Source of the DNA: Prorocentrum cordatum
Taxonomy: Eukaryota; Sar; Dinophyceae; Prorocentrales; Prorocentraceae
Assembly: GCA_963575745.1 (NCBI GenBank)
Contig: CAUYUJ010014350.1
Location: 134,938 to 172,437, forward strand
DNA length: 37,500 bases
Reading direction: 5' to 3'
How positions within the stretch are numbered: position 1 is the first letter of the stretch; the number at the start of each line of letters is the position of its first letter. A program made the translations under genes and the position numbers. Positions 20,321 to 27,364 of the stretch are shown in pieces. The notes beneath the pieces were generated by a model. The model was not told the origin of the DNA, searched no databases, and worked only from the letters and a program-made list of their open reading frames with translations.

Positions 20321-20683
20321 CGAAAAACTCGCAGCTTCATCTCACGGGAGAAAAGAACAAGTGTGTTTTGCGGATCCTGAGGCTTGTACGGGCGAAAGGA
20401 ACCAACGTACAAAACATACGAGGGACAACCGCCGCACGCCCCGGCAGACGGGGGCGCGGAGGCAAACTGTCCTCACCTGGGGCTTGGCTAGGGCATGAAC
20501 TCGCGCAAATTCGCCTCGCCTCGCCCGCACGCACGTCGCGCACGGCACGAACCAAAACCGGAATCGATCCCTGGTTGGGGGACTCAGTTTGACTTTGGTC
20601 TCACCCCCCCCAGCCTCCGATATATGATCCGTTCCTGAATCTGCTCTGGCTGGACCCACATTTGGGTTTGCTGGCTGCGTTAC

Positions 20684-21180
20684 CTCTTCCTTCCACTGCA
20701 TGGCCATACACATCCGTGAGCAGTGCAACTCGCCTGGAGATCGTTTCTGGATGGGCTGGAGGACATGCGCTAAGCGTGGATCATAAGCCTTGATGCTCTC
20801 TGTCATCTTGATGGTATCGGACAGCTGCCGGGTGCCTATGAGATGCTGCACCTTCTCCTTGCGCAGCTGGCACAATTCAATAAACATACACAACATAAGC
20901 CTGACGTTGGCAAAACCGGGCTGCTTCTTCGTGCTGTCGAGCTCAACGACGGCCTCTCCAGCCATCACTCCCAGATGCCTCTCTGCCTGCTCCAGCTTCT
21001 CTGGCGGGGCATCGTAGTCCTCAGCCATAGCTTCTGGCCTGCCCTCATAGGGAGCCCCATGCTTCACTCTCAGTACGTGCTTGTACCACTCCTGTAGCCT
21101 GTCGAGCACTCTCTTAGTGACAGCGCGGACCTTTTCCACGTTGACCTGCTCTGCAGGATCAGCGTCTTCTTCATCTTGGT
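20684..21180 (-). CDS. RCC1-repeat gene, exon e (post-propeller region)
   Basis: A well-behaved open frame: QVNVEKVRAVTKRVLDRLQE, then RHLGVMAGEAVVELDSTKK, then VRLMLCMFIELCQLRKEKVQ, then IKAYDPRLAHVLQPIQKRSP, ending at MQWKEE|GTAACG. It begins shortly after the last RCC1-like repeat, with an acidic linker (DQDEEDADPAE). It is predicted helical, with a Cys/Met-rich helix in the middle. No named domain recognised. The acceptor CACGCAG|ACCAAG is the nearest usable AG after the inverted-repeat element at 21.19-21.38 kb. Codon and residue use fits the flanking exons, so I treat it as the same gene. Confidence 0.7.
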
Positions 21181-21188
21181 CTGCGTGC

Positions 21189-21384
21189 ATGGGCCGGCGG
21201 CGCGCCCAGGGGGGAAGGCAGCGGGGGCGGGCTCTTTCGGAGAGCTCAGACGGCCTCCGACCTCCTGAGAAGCACTCTCGAGCCTTCTCCGGAGAAGGCC
21301 AGAGAGGCTCTGAGAAGCCCGCTCGCTGCCTTCTGAGCAGGCCTGCCTCCTCCCACTTCCGCCCTCGGCGCGCCGCCGAATGGG
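21189..21384 (-). mobile_element. Intron element, CGGCGGCG inverted-repeat family, copy B
   Basis: Occupies almost the whole gap between exons d and e. Its ends are inverted repeats: GGCCGGCGGCGCGCCCAGG on the left, CCTCGGCGCGCCGCCGAATG on the right. The interior has repeated CTTCTGAGAAG / CTTCTCCGGAGAAGG mini-palindromes, shared with copies at 21.64 and 26.27 kb. On the gene strand its 5' end is the same as that of copy A (CCCATTCGGCGGCG). Exact splice sites are uncertain. Confidence 0.7.
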
Positions 21385-21624
21385 ATCGTTCTCGTCGTTG
21401 TCGCCGTTGGGGCGCACGTGCGCGATGACCGTCTGGTTCTCGTAGACCTCCAGCCGGCGCACTGGCTCGCTCAGGCTGGTCAGGCACGCCGGCTCGGCCA
21501 CGTGGTCGACATCCCTGTCTTCGAGCCCGAGGATGTTGTCCGTGTTGTCGCCCCAGGCGTACACCTCCCCGGTCGTCGCGAGCGCGAAGGTGGAGTCGTT
21601 GAGGACGGCGATCTGCTTGATCTG
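21385..21624 (-). CDS. RCC1-repeat gene, exon d
   Basis: Reads QIKQIAVLNDSTFALATTGE, then VYAWGDNTDNILGLED, then ACLTSLSEPVRRLEVYENQT, ending around NGDNDEND. The core ..QIAVLNDSTFALATTGEVYAWGDN.. fits the RCC1 repeat consensus (QIA.G..H..ALT..G.VY.WG.N), a blade of a seven-bladed beta-propeller. The usual G-x-H is replaced by N-D-S, so the blade is diverged. RCC1 propellers act in guanine-nucleotide exchange (RCC1 itself, on Ran), ubiquitin ligases and other scaffolds; the repeats alone do not tell which. Both ends abut inverted-repeat elements, so the splice borders are approximate to within about 10 bp. Confidence 0.75.
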
Positions 21625-21635
21625 CTTGTCCGCCA

Positions 21636-22006
21636 CGGGTCGGCGGCCAGCCAGGGTGGGGAAGTGAGACGGGGCGGGCCTTCTCAGAAGGCTCGCAAGT
21701 CCCCCGGCCTTCTGAGAAATCTTCGAAGGCTTCTCCGAAGACGCAGAACACCTCTCAGGAGGCCGGAGGGCTTCTGAGAAGTCCCGCCGCTTTCCGAGAA
21801 GGCCTTCTCCTTCTCACTTACCCCTGCACGACTTCCCCCAAAGCCGTAGGCGACCCGAGGAGGAGGAGGTGGTGGAGGAGGTGGAGGAGAGGGAGGAGGA
21901 GGAGGAGGAGGAGGAGGAGGAGGAGGAGGAGGAGGAGGAGGAGGACGGGTCGCCCAAGCCCTTCGGAGAAACCCTCCACTTACCTCCCCTCGCTCGCCGC
22001 CGAATG
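21636..22006 (-). mobile_element. Intron element, CGGCGGCG inverted-repeat family, copy A, with (GAG)n
   Basis: Fills the gap between exons c and d. The left end TCGGCGGCCAGCCAGGG and the right end CTCGCTCGCCGCCGA are inverted repeats. Interior, left to right: GGGCGGGCCTTCTCAGAAGG-type palindromes, GCCGTAGGCGACCCGAGG, a (GAG)n run (21860-21942), then GACGGGTCGCCCAAGCCC. The palindromic part is homologous to 21.2 kb and 26.27 kb. The two modules bordering the triplet run recur at 26.86 kb and 28.08 kb. Confidence 0.75.
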
Positions 22007-22008
22007 GG

Positions 22009-22128
22009 CCCGCTTGCCACGCGCTTCGGCTTGAACTGGTTCCGCAGCTCGCCGCTCCCCAGCTGCCCTCGGGAGCCGTTGCCCCAGGCGTGCACCTCGC
22101 CGCCCCGGGTCAGGGCCACGACGTGCTC
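22009..22128 (-). CDS. RCC1-repeat gene, exon c
   Basis: Reads EHVVALTRGGEVHAWGNGSR then GQLGSGELRNQFKPKRVA. This is a textbook RCC1 repeat boundary: H..ALT..GEV.AWG.G..GQLG.G......P.RV. The 5' border is an acceptor ..GGAGAG|GAGCAC at 22129/22128. Joined to exon b it gives ..VVDIQMGK|EHVVALTRGG, an uninterrupted consensus, which supports both splice sites. The 3' border falls just before the inverted-repeat end of copy A and cannot be fixed to the base. Confidence 0.8.
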
Positions 22129-22164
22129 CTCTCCGCGCAGAGGACGGCCCCCGCCCCCACACCT

Positions 22165-22258
22165 TGGCGGCGCGCACGAGGGGGCAGGGGGGGGGAGGAG
22201 GGGGGGGAGGCTTCCAAGAAGCCCCTTCCCCTCCCCCTCACCCCCCTCTGCGCGTGGC
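22165..22258. mobile_element. Short inverted-repeat element, family GGCGGCGCGCACRAGGGGG, copy 1
   Basis: Left end TTGGCGGCGCGCACGAGGGG; right end CCTCTGCGCGTGGC, its diverged reverse complement, with paired C-rich/G-rich inner arms and a CTTCCAAGAAG centre. About 94 bp. The same two ends occur at 22.72-22.89 kb. Confidence 0.6.
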
Positions 22259-22381
22259 AGGCTCTCGCCGCCTCGTCCGAGGGGGGGGCAGGCGGGAAGA
22301 CGACAGCGGCAGCGAGGCCGCGGGGTGGGGGCGCACCTCTGCTGCCGCCTCAGGGCAGCGCAGACCGTGAGGGGGCTACGA

Positions 22382-22598
22382 TGAAGTCGGGCCTGTCCCC
22401 CTACAGGGGGATTTTGGACGAAAAATGTAAAACATAGTCAAACATACTCCAACATGATCGATAAATACTAAAAGAATAATCCCCAGACTATTTTTTAACT
22501 ATTTTTAAATATTCCCAAACTATTCGACAAAGAATCCCCAGACTATTTTTCACTATTTTTGAAGATTCCCCCTGCAGAGGGACGGGCCCGGCTTCAGT
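22382..22598. mobile_element. Short inverted-repeat element, family GTCGGGCCTGTCCC, copy 3
   Basis: Left TGAAGTCGGGCCTGTCCCCC and right GGGACGGGCCCGGCTTCA are inverted repeats. CTACGA flanks both sides (22376-22381 and 22599-22604), as a target duplication would. The interior is distinctly AT-rich, with repeats of CCCAGACTATTTTT. It is nested in intron 2. Confidence 0.75.
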
Positions 22599-22723
22599 CT
22601 ACGAGCCCTGTCAGGCGCTGAAAAGCCGGAGCGGAGCACCTCCGGGGCGCGCGCGCACGCACGCGGCACGCGGAGCGGGGGCGCGCGGCCCTCGGGGCGG
22701 CTCTCGGGGGAGGGGGGAGAGCA

Positions 22724-22890
22724 TTGGCGGCGCGCACAAGGGGGTAGGGGGAGGGGGAAAGGCTTCTTAGAAGGAGGCTGCTTCTTAGAAGGCGCCGGCC
22801 TTACACCTACAAAGAAGGCCCGCGCCTTCTAAGAAGCAGGGGTGCTTCTAAGAAGCCTTCCCCCTCCCCCTCATCCCTTCTGCGCGTGGC
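22724..22890. mobile_element. Short inverted-repeat element, family GGCGGCGCGCACRAGGGGG, copy 2
   Basis: Left TTGGCGGCGCGCACAAGGGG; right CCCTTCTGCGCGTGGC. The arms continue inward through GGGGGAGGGGGAAGGCTTCTTAGAAG on both sides, in two opposed parts, so about 45 bp of each end pairs. The centre has several CTTCTTAGAAG palindromes. Confidence 0.7.
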
Positions 22891-22931
22891 CAGGAGCAAC
22901 AAGGGGGGAGAAAGAAGACGAGATGGCTGGC

Positions 22932-23121
22932 GTTAGGTCGGGCCTGTCCCTCTACAGGAGGAAGATGTAAACGAAAATCAGCACATGGTCTGGGGACGTA
23001 TTCTGTTGTATACATGTGTCTGGCGATGGCTTGGACATGTTTGAATATGTTTGACTTTTCATTCAAAGTATTTTTGATTCTTCGTTCAGAACCCGCCTGT
23101 AGGGGGACATGCTCGACCCAA
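22932..23121. mobile_element. Short inverted-repeat element, family GTCGGGCCTGTCCC, copy 4
   Basis: Left GGTCGGGCCTGTCCCTCTAC and right GTAGGGGGACATGCTCGACC are inverted repeats. GGCTGGC occurs at both borders (22925-22931 and 23122-23128). The interior is AT-richer than the exons. 190 bp, nested in intron 2 close to its donor. Confidence 0.75.
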
Positions 23122-23201
23122 GGCTGGCAGGAGGGGGAGAGGAACGGAGGAAGTTGCAGAGGAGGTGAAAAAGGGGCAGGAAAGGGCTTTCCGACCCGCT
23201 C

Positions 23202-23351
23202 CTTGCCCATCTGGATGTCCACAACGACCTCGTCACTGTCCTTGGGGAACAGCACCTCTCCTGGCAAGTCTTTCTTCGTATCCTTCTTGCTGTTGCCGAG
23301 CCCCAAGCAACCGTTCGTGTCGTCCTTGCCCCAAGACATGACCCTTCCGTC
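23202..23351 (-). CDS. RCC1-repeat gene, exon b
   Basis: Exactly 50 codons, phase 0 at both ends: DGRVMSWGKDDTNGCLGLGN, then KKDLPGEVLFPKDSDEVVVD, then IQMGK. It holds the WG-(x)n-LGLGN part of one RCC1 repeat and the P..V......V.DI..GK start of the next. The acceptor is ACCGAG|GACGG and the donor GGGCAAG|GAG. Spliced to exon a it gives IALTEDGRVMSWGKDD, a full match to the RCC1 consensus. This is the best-supported splice in the window. Confidence 0.85.
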
Positions 23352-23489
23352 CTCGGTCGAAAAGCGAGTTTGGAAACATCTTCAAGATGGGTGTGTTGGC
23401 TGTTTCGTTGTGTGTCCCGGACTGCCGGTAATCATGCATAAATGCCTGAAGATATGTCCCGACTTGCGCAAGCGCGCGGCCCCGCCGTC
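23352..23489 (-). other. Intron 1 of the RCC1-repeat gene: 138 bp, GA-AG, bounded by an 11-bp direct repeat
   Basis: ACCGAGGACGG occurs exactly at both ends on the gene strand (plus-strand CCGTCCTCGGT at 23347-23357 and 23485-23495). Cutting both copies at ACCGAG|GACGG removes exactly one duplication plus the insert and leaves a perfect reading frame. Inside, GTCGGGACATATCTTCAGG and CTTGAAGATGTTTCC form a degenerate inverted repeat related to the GTCGGGCCTGTCCC family ends. The intron thus looks like an inserted element whose target duplication supplies both splice sites. Confidence 0.75.
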
Positions 23490-23577
23490 CTCGGTGAGCG
23501 CGATCATGAAGCTCTCGCCGAGCACGGTCTTCTTGACGGGGGCAGACACCTTCCGAGTGAGGAATGGCTCGTCGACG
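23490..23577 (-). CDS. RCC1-repeat gene, exon a (first exon seen; gene is partial)
   Basis: Reads NVDEPFLTRKVSAPVKKTV then LGESFMIALTEDG. This fits the RCC1 segment P..V.......V..GE.....ALTEDG just before the exon a/b junction. The 5' border is uncertain: acceptors CTCTTCGAG|GTCAAG or GTCAAG|AAACG are both usable. A complete RCC1 propeller needs seven blades and only about four are visible in exons a-d. Earlier exons must therefore lie further upstream (higher coordinates) behind long introns or outside the window; I could not recognise them between 23.6 and 37.5 kb. Confidence 0.7.
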
Positions 23578-23639
23578 TTTCTTGACCTCGAAGAGCTGAG
23601 ACTTCTGAGAACACCAGCCCCTGGGAATGTTCTAATCGG

Positions 23640-24300
23640 CGGTGGACAAACCTCCCTTTAGTAAATTTCCCCTTAGTGAAAACGGCCTGGGACCGAAGCC
23701 GACGGACCTGGACCCGCAAAAATGATGGCCGCGACGCCCTCTCGCGAACCGAAAACGGCCAATTCCTTAATCGACGTGGCAGGGTAGGAGGTCGATCAAT
23801 CTCCGATCAAACTGTTAGATTCGAACAATAACCCAAACAGCAAATACCCTTAACTTGGGGCCCGCACGCGTTCTGTTATGACTGAATGAGCCCAGCGGTG
23901 CTCGGCACTCGGCGACACGGCCCCTTTTTCGGGAGTCCCGCATTTGCGCTCGGATGGCGAGGTCCCCTGGGCCTTCCCAGCTGGCGATCCGATGACAGGA
24001 CCACGAGACGCACGCAGGACTTCCCTCTTCGCGATCAAACCAACTGTGTTCCTGAAAACACCATCATACCTAGGACAGAAAGAACAGCCTTCAAGAACAT
24101 GAGGCCATCCGCTGGCCAAAACACACAGAACATACGAGGGCACCGTCCCCAGGATGCACGAGAGCTTCCAACGAAGCAGAAGAACACTGGGGCACCCTCC
24201 CCGAACCGGCATGGACCTTATACCTCGGCTCGTAGGTACATCTGTACGCAAGACCCCGCGCTTGCGGACAAGAGTGACGGGGTGACGGCGCGGGCGGACC
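23640..24300. other. Stretch with no recognised gene
   Basis: Non-repetitive, moderately GC-rich, with TTTAGTAAATTTCCCCTTAG near 23657. No domain found on either strand, and no RCC1-like exon. Confidence 0.4.
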
Positions 24301-24460
24301 GCCCCCAGTGTGTGGCCCCCCCCCCAAGTATAGGCCCCCAAATGTGGCCACCGAGAGTCGCCCGCGTGTGTGGCCCACACGTGTGGCCCCCGAGTGCGGT
24401 GTAGGCCGCCGAGTGCCGCCCCCTATGTGTAGCCCGTAGCCCGCGGGTGTAGCCTCCGGA
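24300..24460 (+). repeat. GTGTGGCCCCCGAGTG-type tandem repeat
   Basis: GTGTGGCC, GTGTAGCC and CCGAGTGC motifs recur at about 10-16 bp spacing. Confidence 0.65.
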
Positions 24461-24480
24461 GGCCAGGCACTCCATGGGCT

Positions 24481-24716
24481 CGCGTGAGTTTCGGTGGTTG
24501 CCAGTCTTCTCCGACGGCAGACCAGGAGGTCCGCAGGATGCCTGCATCCAAACATCGCCCCCTCCCCAGAGGCAAGGCCGGGCGGCGATGCGAGGAGACG
24601 CAGGCTTTGAGTGGACGAAGCAGTGACCCTCAGCGTTCCCGCGAGTTTCGGTGGTTGCCATTCTCCTCTGACTGCTGACCAGGAGGTCCGCAGGATACCT
24701 TCATCGAAACATAGCA
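24481..24716 (+). repeat. ~75-bp direct repeat, two copies about 158 bp apart
   Basis: 24485-24556 and 24643-24714 both contain GAGTTTCGGTGGTTGCCA and GACCAGGAGGTCCGCAGGAT, and both end in a ..ATC.AAACAT box. The two copies differ at about one base in ten. Confidence 0.8.
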
Positions 24717-24784
24717 ACGCTGTCGAGCGCACATCTGCATGGCCATCGTGCTGTCGTCGAAAGTTGAAGTCGATTTGGAAACCG

Positions 24785-24905
24785 ACGAGCCAATGAGACT
24801 GCAAATCCAAGTGCAATCGACGTGCGCATCCAAGTGTGAATCCAAGCGCAAGCGCAATCGACGTGCACATCGAAGTGCAGCTCGACATGCAGATCGAAAT
24901 GCCAA
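24785..24905 (+). repeat. 12-18 bp satellite around CGACGTGCACAT
   Basis: Motifs AATCGACGTGC, CATCCAAGTG, CATCGAAGTG and GCTCGACATGCAG alternate. On the minus strand it reads as Met/Cys/Thr/Ser/Ile repeats. Confidence 0.75.
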
Positions 24906-25676
24906 ACAGTGCTGGGGGAGGGACCTGTGAGCCCGCACCAAGAGCCACTCCGGCGAAGGGTCACCCTCACGTGTAGCCGATCAAAGCCTGCGTCCCCCGA
25001 TCTCGCCGCCTGGTCTTGCCCTTGGGTGGGGGGGGGAGGTGGACTGGAGGCGAAGTGCTGCACTCTCCTGGTCCTTGGCACACCTGCGGGGGGTCGTGCC
25101 CCTCGGGAGCCCCCTGGGGAGGAACCGCAGGAGCGGCCACCGTGAAGCCAGGCACGAAGTGGAGCCTCCTTGAACCCCTTCGAGTTCTCGGCGTCGAATG
25201 TTGCGCAGGATTGCTCTTCCGAGTGCCTAGGACCCCGATTCTCCAGGACTCCCAGGCGCTCCGGGCGCTTATCGCATGGCCTTTCCCGAGGGGCCCTCAT
25301 GAGTCTCCTCTCTCGGACCTCCACTTGCCCCAGACGAAGAAGTTCGGCTGCGCAACCAGGCCAGCGCCCGCCATGGCTCGCCGGCGCTGGCGAAGGCCGC
25401 CCGAACGAGGTCCAAGTAGGGATGGGTCCAGACCTCGTCGCGTCGTGAAACAAATCAGGACGGGAGTTTGTGGGCTGCTGTCGAACTCCAGCGACCCTCG
25501 CTGGACCCCAGGGACCGTCTGACAAAACAGAGACAAGCAAAAACCAACGGTACGAACAAAACTGCCCCCAGGAATCGGGGAACTTTGAACGACCACCTCG
25601 CCGAGCCTGGCCATACCCAGCCTGGGCCCAAGATCGGCCTACTGGATCAGTTCAGACTCCCAGACCAGTTCAGAGA
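24906..25676. other. Unassigned stretch with weak coding-like frames
   Basis: The minus strand has protein-like runs such as DEVWTHPYLDLVRAAFASAG (about 25435-25376) and, in another frame, ENRGPRHSEEQSCATFDAEN (about 25240-25180). No family recognised, and the frames are not continuous. Confidence 0.3.
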
Positions 25677-25700
25677 ATCGGTGAGGTGGCCAGTTCAGAC

Positions 25701-26627
25701 TCGGCGGCGAGCCAGGGGGGGGAAGTGACAGGCTAGGTGCGCTAGCGCCACCCCTGACGTCCTACTTCTCCCTCCCATCCCACCCCTTACCATGGCGTGG
25801 ACCTCCTATCCGCAGTCGGAAATGGACCGGCGCTGCAGCGGGATCACGATTTAGAAGGGCCGGAGCGCGGGAAAGAGGCCAGGACCGAAAACGGGAATGA
25901 GGCCACCGCTGCAGCGGGAGCAAGATTTGGAAGGACCGCAGCACTGGAACGAGGCCAACGCTACAGCGACAGCGCCACGTGGAAGGACCGAACACGCCAG
26001 TGCTGCTGCGGGAACACGATTTCGAACAACCGGAGGCGCGGAAACTTGGCCAACGCTGCAGCGGGAGCACGATTTTGGATGACCTAAGTGCGGAAATGAG
26101 GGCGGCGCTGCAGCGGGAACACCATTTTGGAAGAACCGGAAACGACCGGATTGAAAAAAACACCCGAACAACCAAATAATGAAATCCTGTAAAAAAAATG
26201 CGCGGAGAGGACGGGAAACTCTCCGGACAGAGTCAGGTGAGAGAGGAGAGTAGTATTCATACTGTGTATTTGTTAAGGGGCGGGCCTTTTCAGAAGGCTC
26301 GGAAGCCCCTGGGCCTTCTGAAAGCTTTCCAAGCTTCCCCCGAAGACGCAACAACTCCTCCGAAGGCGCGAGGGCTTCTGAGAAGCCCCACCGCCGTTTC
26401 CTCCTCCTCCCCCTCCCCGTCCTCGTCCTCGTCCTCGTCGTCGTCCTCCTCCTCCTCCTCCTCCTCCTCCTCCTCTTCCTCCCCCTCCTCCTCCTCGCAC
26501 TCCTCCCCCTCCTCCTCCTCCTCGTCCTTCTCCTCCTCCTCCTCCTCCTCCTCCTCCTCCTCCTCCTCCTCCTCCTCCTCCTCCTCCTCCTCCTCCTCCT
26601 CCTCCTCCTCCTCCTGGCTCGCCGCCG
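25701..26627 (+). mobile_element. 927-bp CGGCGGCG inverted-repeat element (copy C) flanked by a 24-bp direct repeat
   Basis: The left end TCGGCGGCGAGCCAGGGGG and the right end CTCCTGGCTCGCCGCCG are inverted repeats matching the intron elements at 21.19 and 21.64 kb. The 24-bp sequence beginning ATCGGTGAGGTGGCCAG is identical at 25677-25700 and 26628-26651, abutting the element on both sides. Inside are a ~50-bp minisatellite (25827-26150), a segment homologous to copy A (GGGCGGGCCTTTTCAGAAGG onward, 26277-26400) and a (CTC)n run (26400-26613). The flanking repeat holds a good donor (TCG|GTGAGG) and acceptor (GGCCAG|TTC). This copy could therefore also be an intron, though no host gene is identified. 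Confidence 0.7.
25827..26150 (+). repeat. ~46-50 bp minisatellite, core CGCTGCAGCGGGAGCACGAT
   Basis: About six degenerate units, with cores near 25831, 25910, 25957, 26006, 26053 and 26109, separated by GGAAGGACCG-like spacers. It is contained in the 927-bp element. Confidence 0.75.
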
Positions 26628-26639
26628 ATCGGTGAGGTG

Positions 26640-26875
26640 GCCAGTTCAGACCCCAGACTGCAAAGACGTCGAGACCTCCAGGGGTGCGCTGCACGTCGTC
26701 AGACAACCACGCCGCTGGAGGCCTGGGAGAGAGCCTGGGGCCTCGGCGATGCGCACACCGGCGACGCCTGGATGGAGACCCGCGAGCTCCGAAGCGCTCT
26801 GCATGGGCATCGCCGATGCATCGAAGACGCGGCGCTACCCTCCGATGCACGGTTTCCCTCGAGGCCGTAGGCGAC
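26640..26875. other. Stretch between repeats, no gene recognised
   Basis: Moderately GC-rich, open in several frames. A GCCGTAGGCGACCCGAGG module at its end is shared with 21.85 kb. Confidence 0.4.
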
Positions 26876-27035
26876 CCGAGGAGGAGGAGGAGGTGGAGGA
26901 GGGGGAGGGGAAGGAGGGGAGGGAGGAGGAGGAGGAGGAGGAGAAGGAGGAGATGGAGGGGGAGGAGGATGAGGAGGAGGAGGAGGAGGGAGGAGGGAGG
27001 AGGGAGGAGGGAGGAGGGAGGAGGAGAAGGATGAG
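26876..27035 (+). repeat. (GAG)n tract with GGGAGGA variants
   Basis: About 160 bp of GAG/GGA triplets ending in GGAGGGA heptamers. Confidence 0.9.
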
Positions 27036-27043
27036 GAGGAGGG

Positions 27044-27134
27044 CCAGTGGAAACCCAAGAGTCATCAACGATGTTGGGATGAACCCTCCTTCCAAGCTCC
27101 CTCTTCATAGGCCCCTACAACGGTTCATTTCCAT
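27044..27134 (+). repeat. ~90-bp dispersed repeat, copy 1 (inverted partner at 36.09 kb)
   Basis: Matches the reverse complement of 36091-36181 at nearly nine bases in ten. Shared blocks include TCATCAACGATGTTGG and CTCTTCATAGGCCCCTACAA. In both copies the CCAGT end directly abuts a GAG/CTC triplet tract, so the tract is probably part of the element. Confidence 0.8.
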
Positions 27135-27188
27135 AGAGGGGACTGCCTCGTCAGGAGATAACAGTTTGAAGACCCTGAAGCGTGCCAA

Positions 27189-27329
27189 AACATGGTTCTC
27201 GGGATTTCAACGCCACGTATCAACCTGACTGTTGCGTCTTGCCGATCCAGAATCGTGCCAGAGCGCCATTCTTGGGACTTCAACACAGCGAATCAACATA
27301 ACAGTTGCGCCCGCATAGTCCTGAATCCT
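27189..27329 (+). repeat. ~70-bp tandem duplication
   Basis: TTCTCGGGATTTCAACGCCA.. and TTCTTGGGACTTCAACACAG.. start two aligned units, each ending in CTGAATC.T.CCA or a close variant. Confidence 0.7.
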
Positions 27330-27364
27330 TCCAAAACGGCTTTTCTAGTGCGTTGACCATCGGA

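Larger units (their letters stand above)
19115..20683 (-). other. Inferred intron between exons e and f, filled with three tandem repeats
   Basis: Donor GAAGAG|GTAACG and acceptor CCGGAG|TTTAAC are phase-compatible (phase 0) and of GT-AG type. The interior consists largely of a GGCC-rich tract, a (CTC)n tract and a 12-bp satellite, each listed separately. Unlike introns 1 and 2, no flanking duplication is evident. Confidence 0.45.
22129..23201 (-). other. Intron 2 of the RCC1-repeat gene, 1,073 bp, GA-AG type, holding four inverted-repeat elements
   Basis: On the gene strand the donor is GGGCAAG|GAGCGG and the acceptor GGAGAG|GAGCAC. The intron therefore starts GA and ends AG, and AGGAG is present at both borders. 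Inside, in plus-strand order, lie elements at 22165-22258, 22382-22598, 22724-22890 and 22932-23121, from two inverted-repeat families. Two carry their own short flanking direct repeats. Confidence 0.7.
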
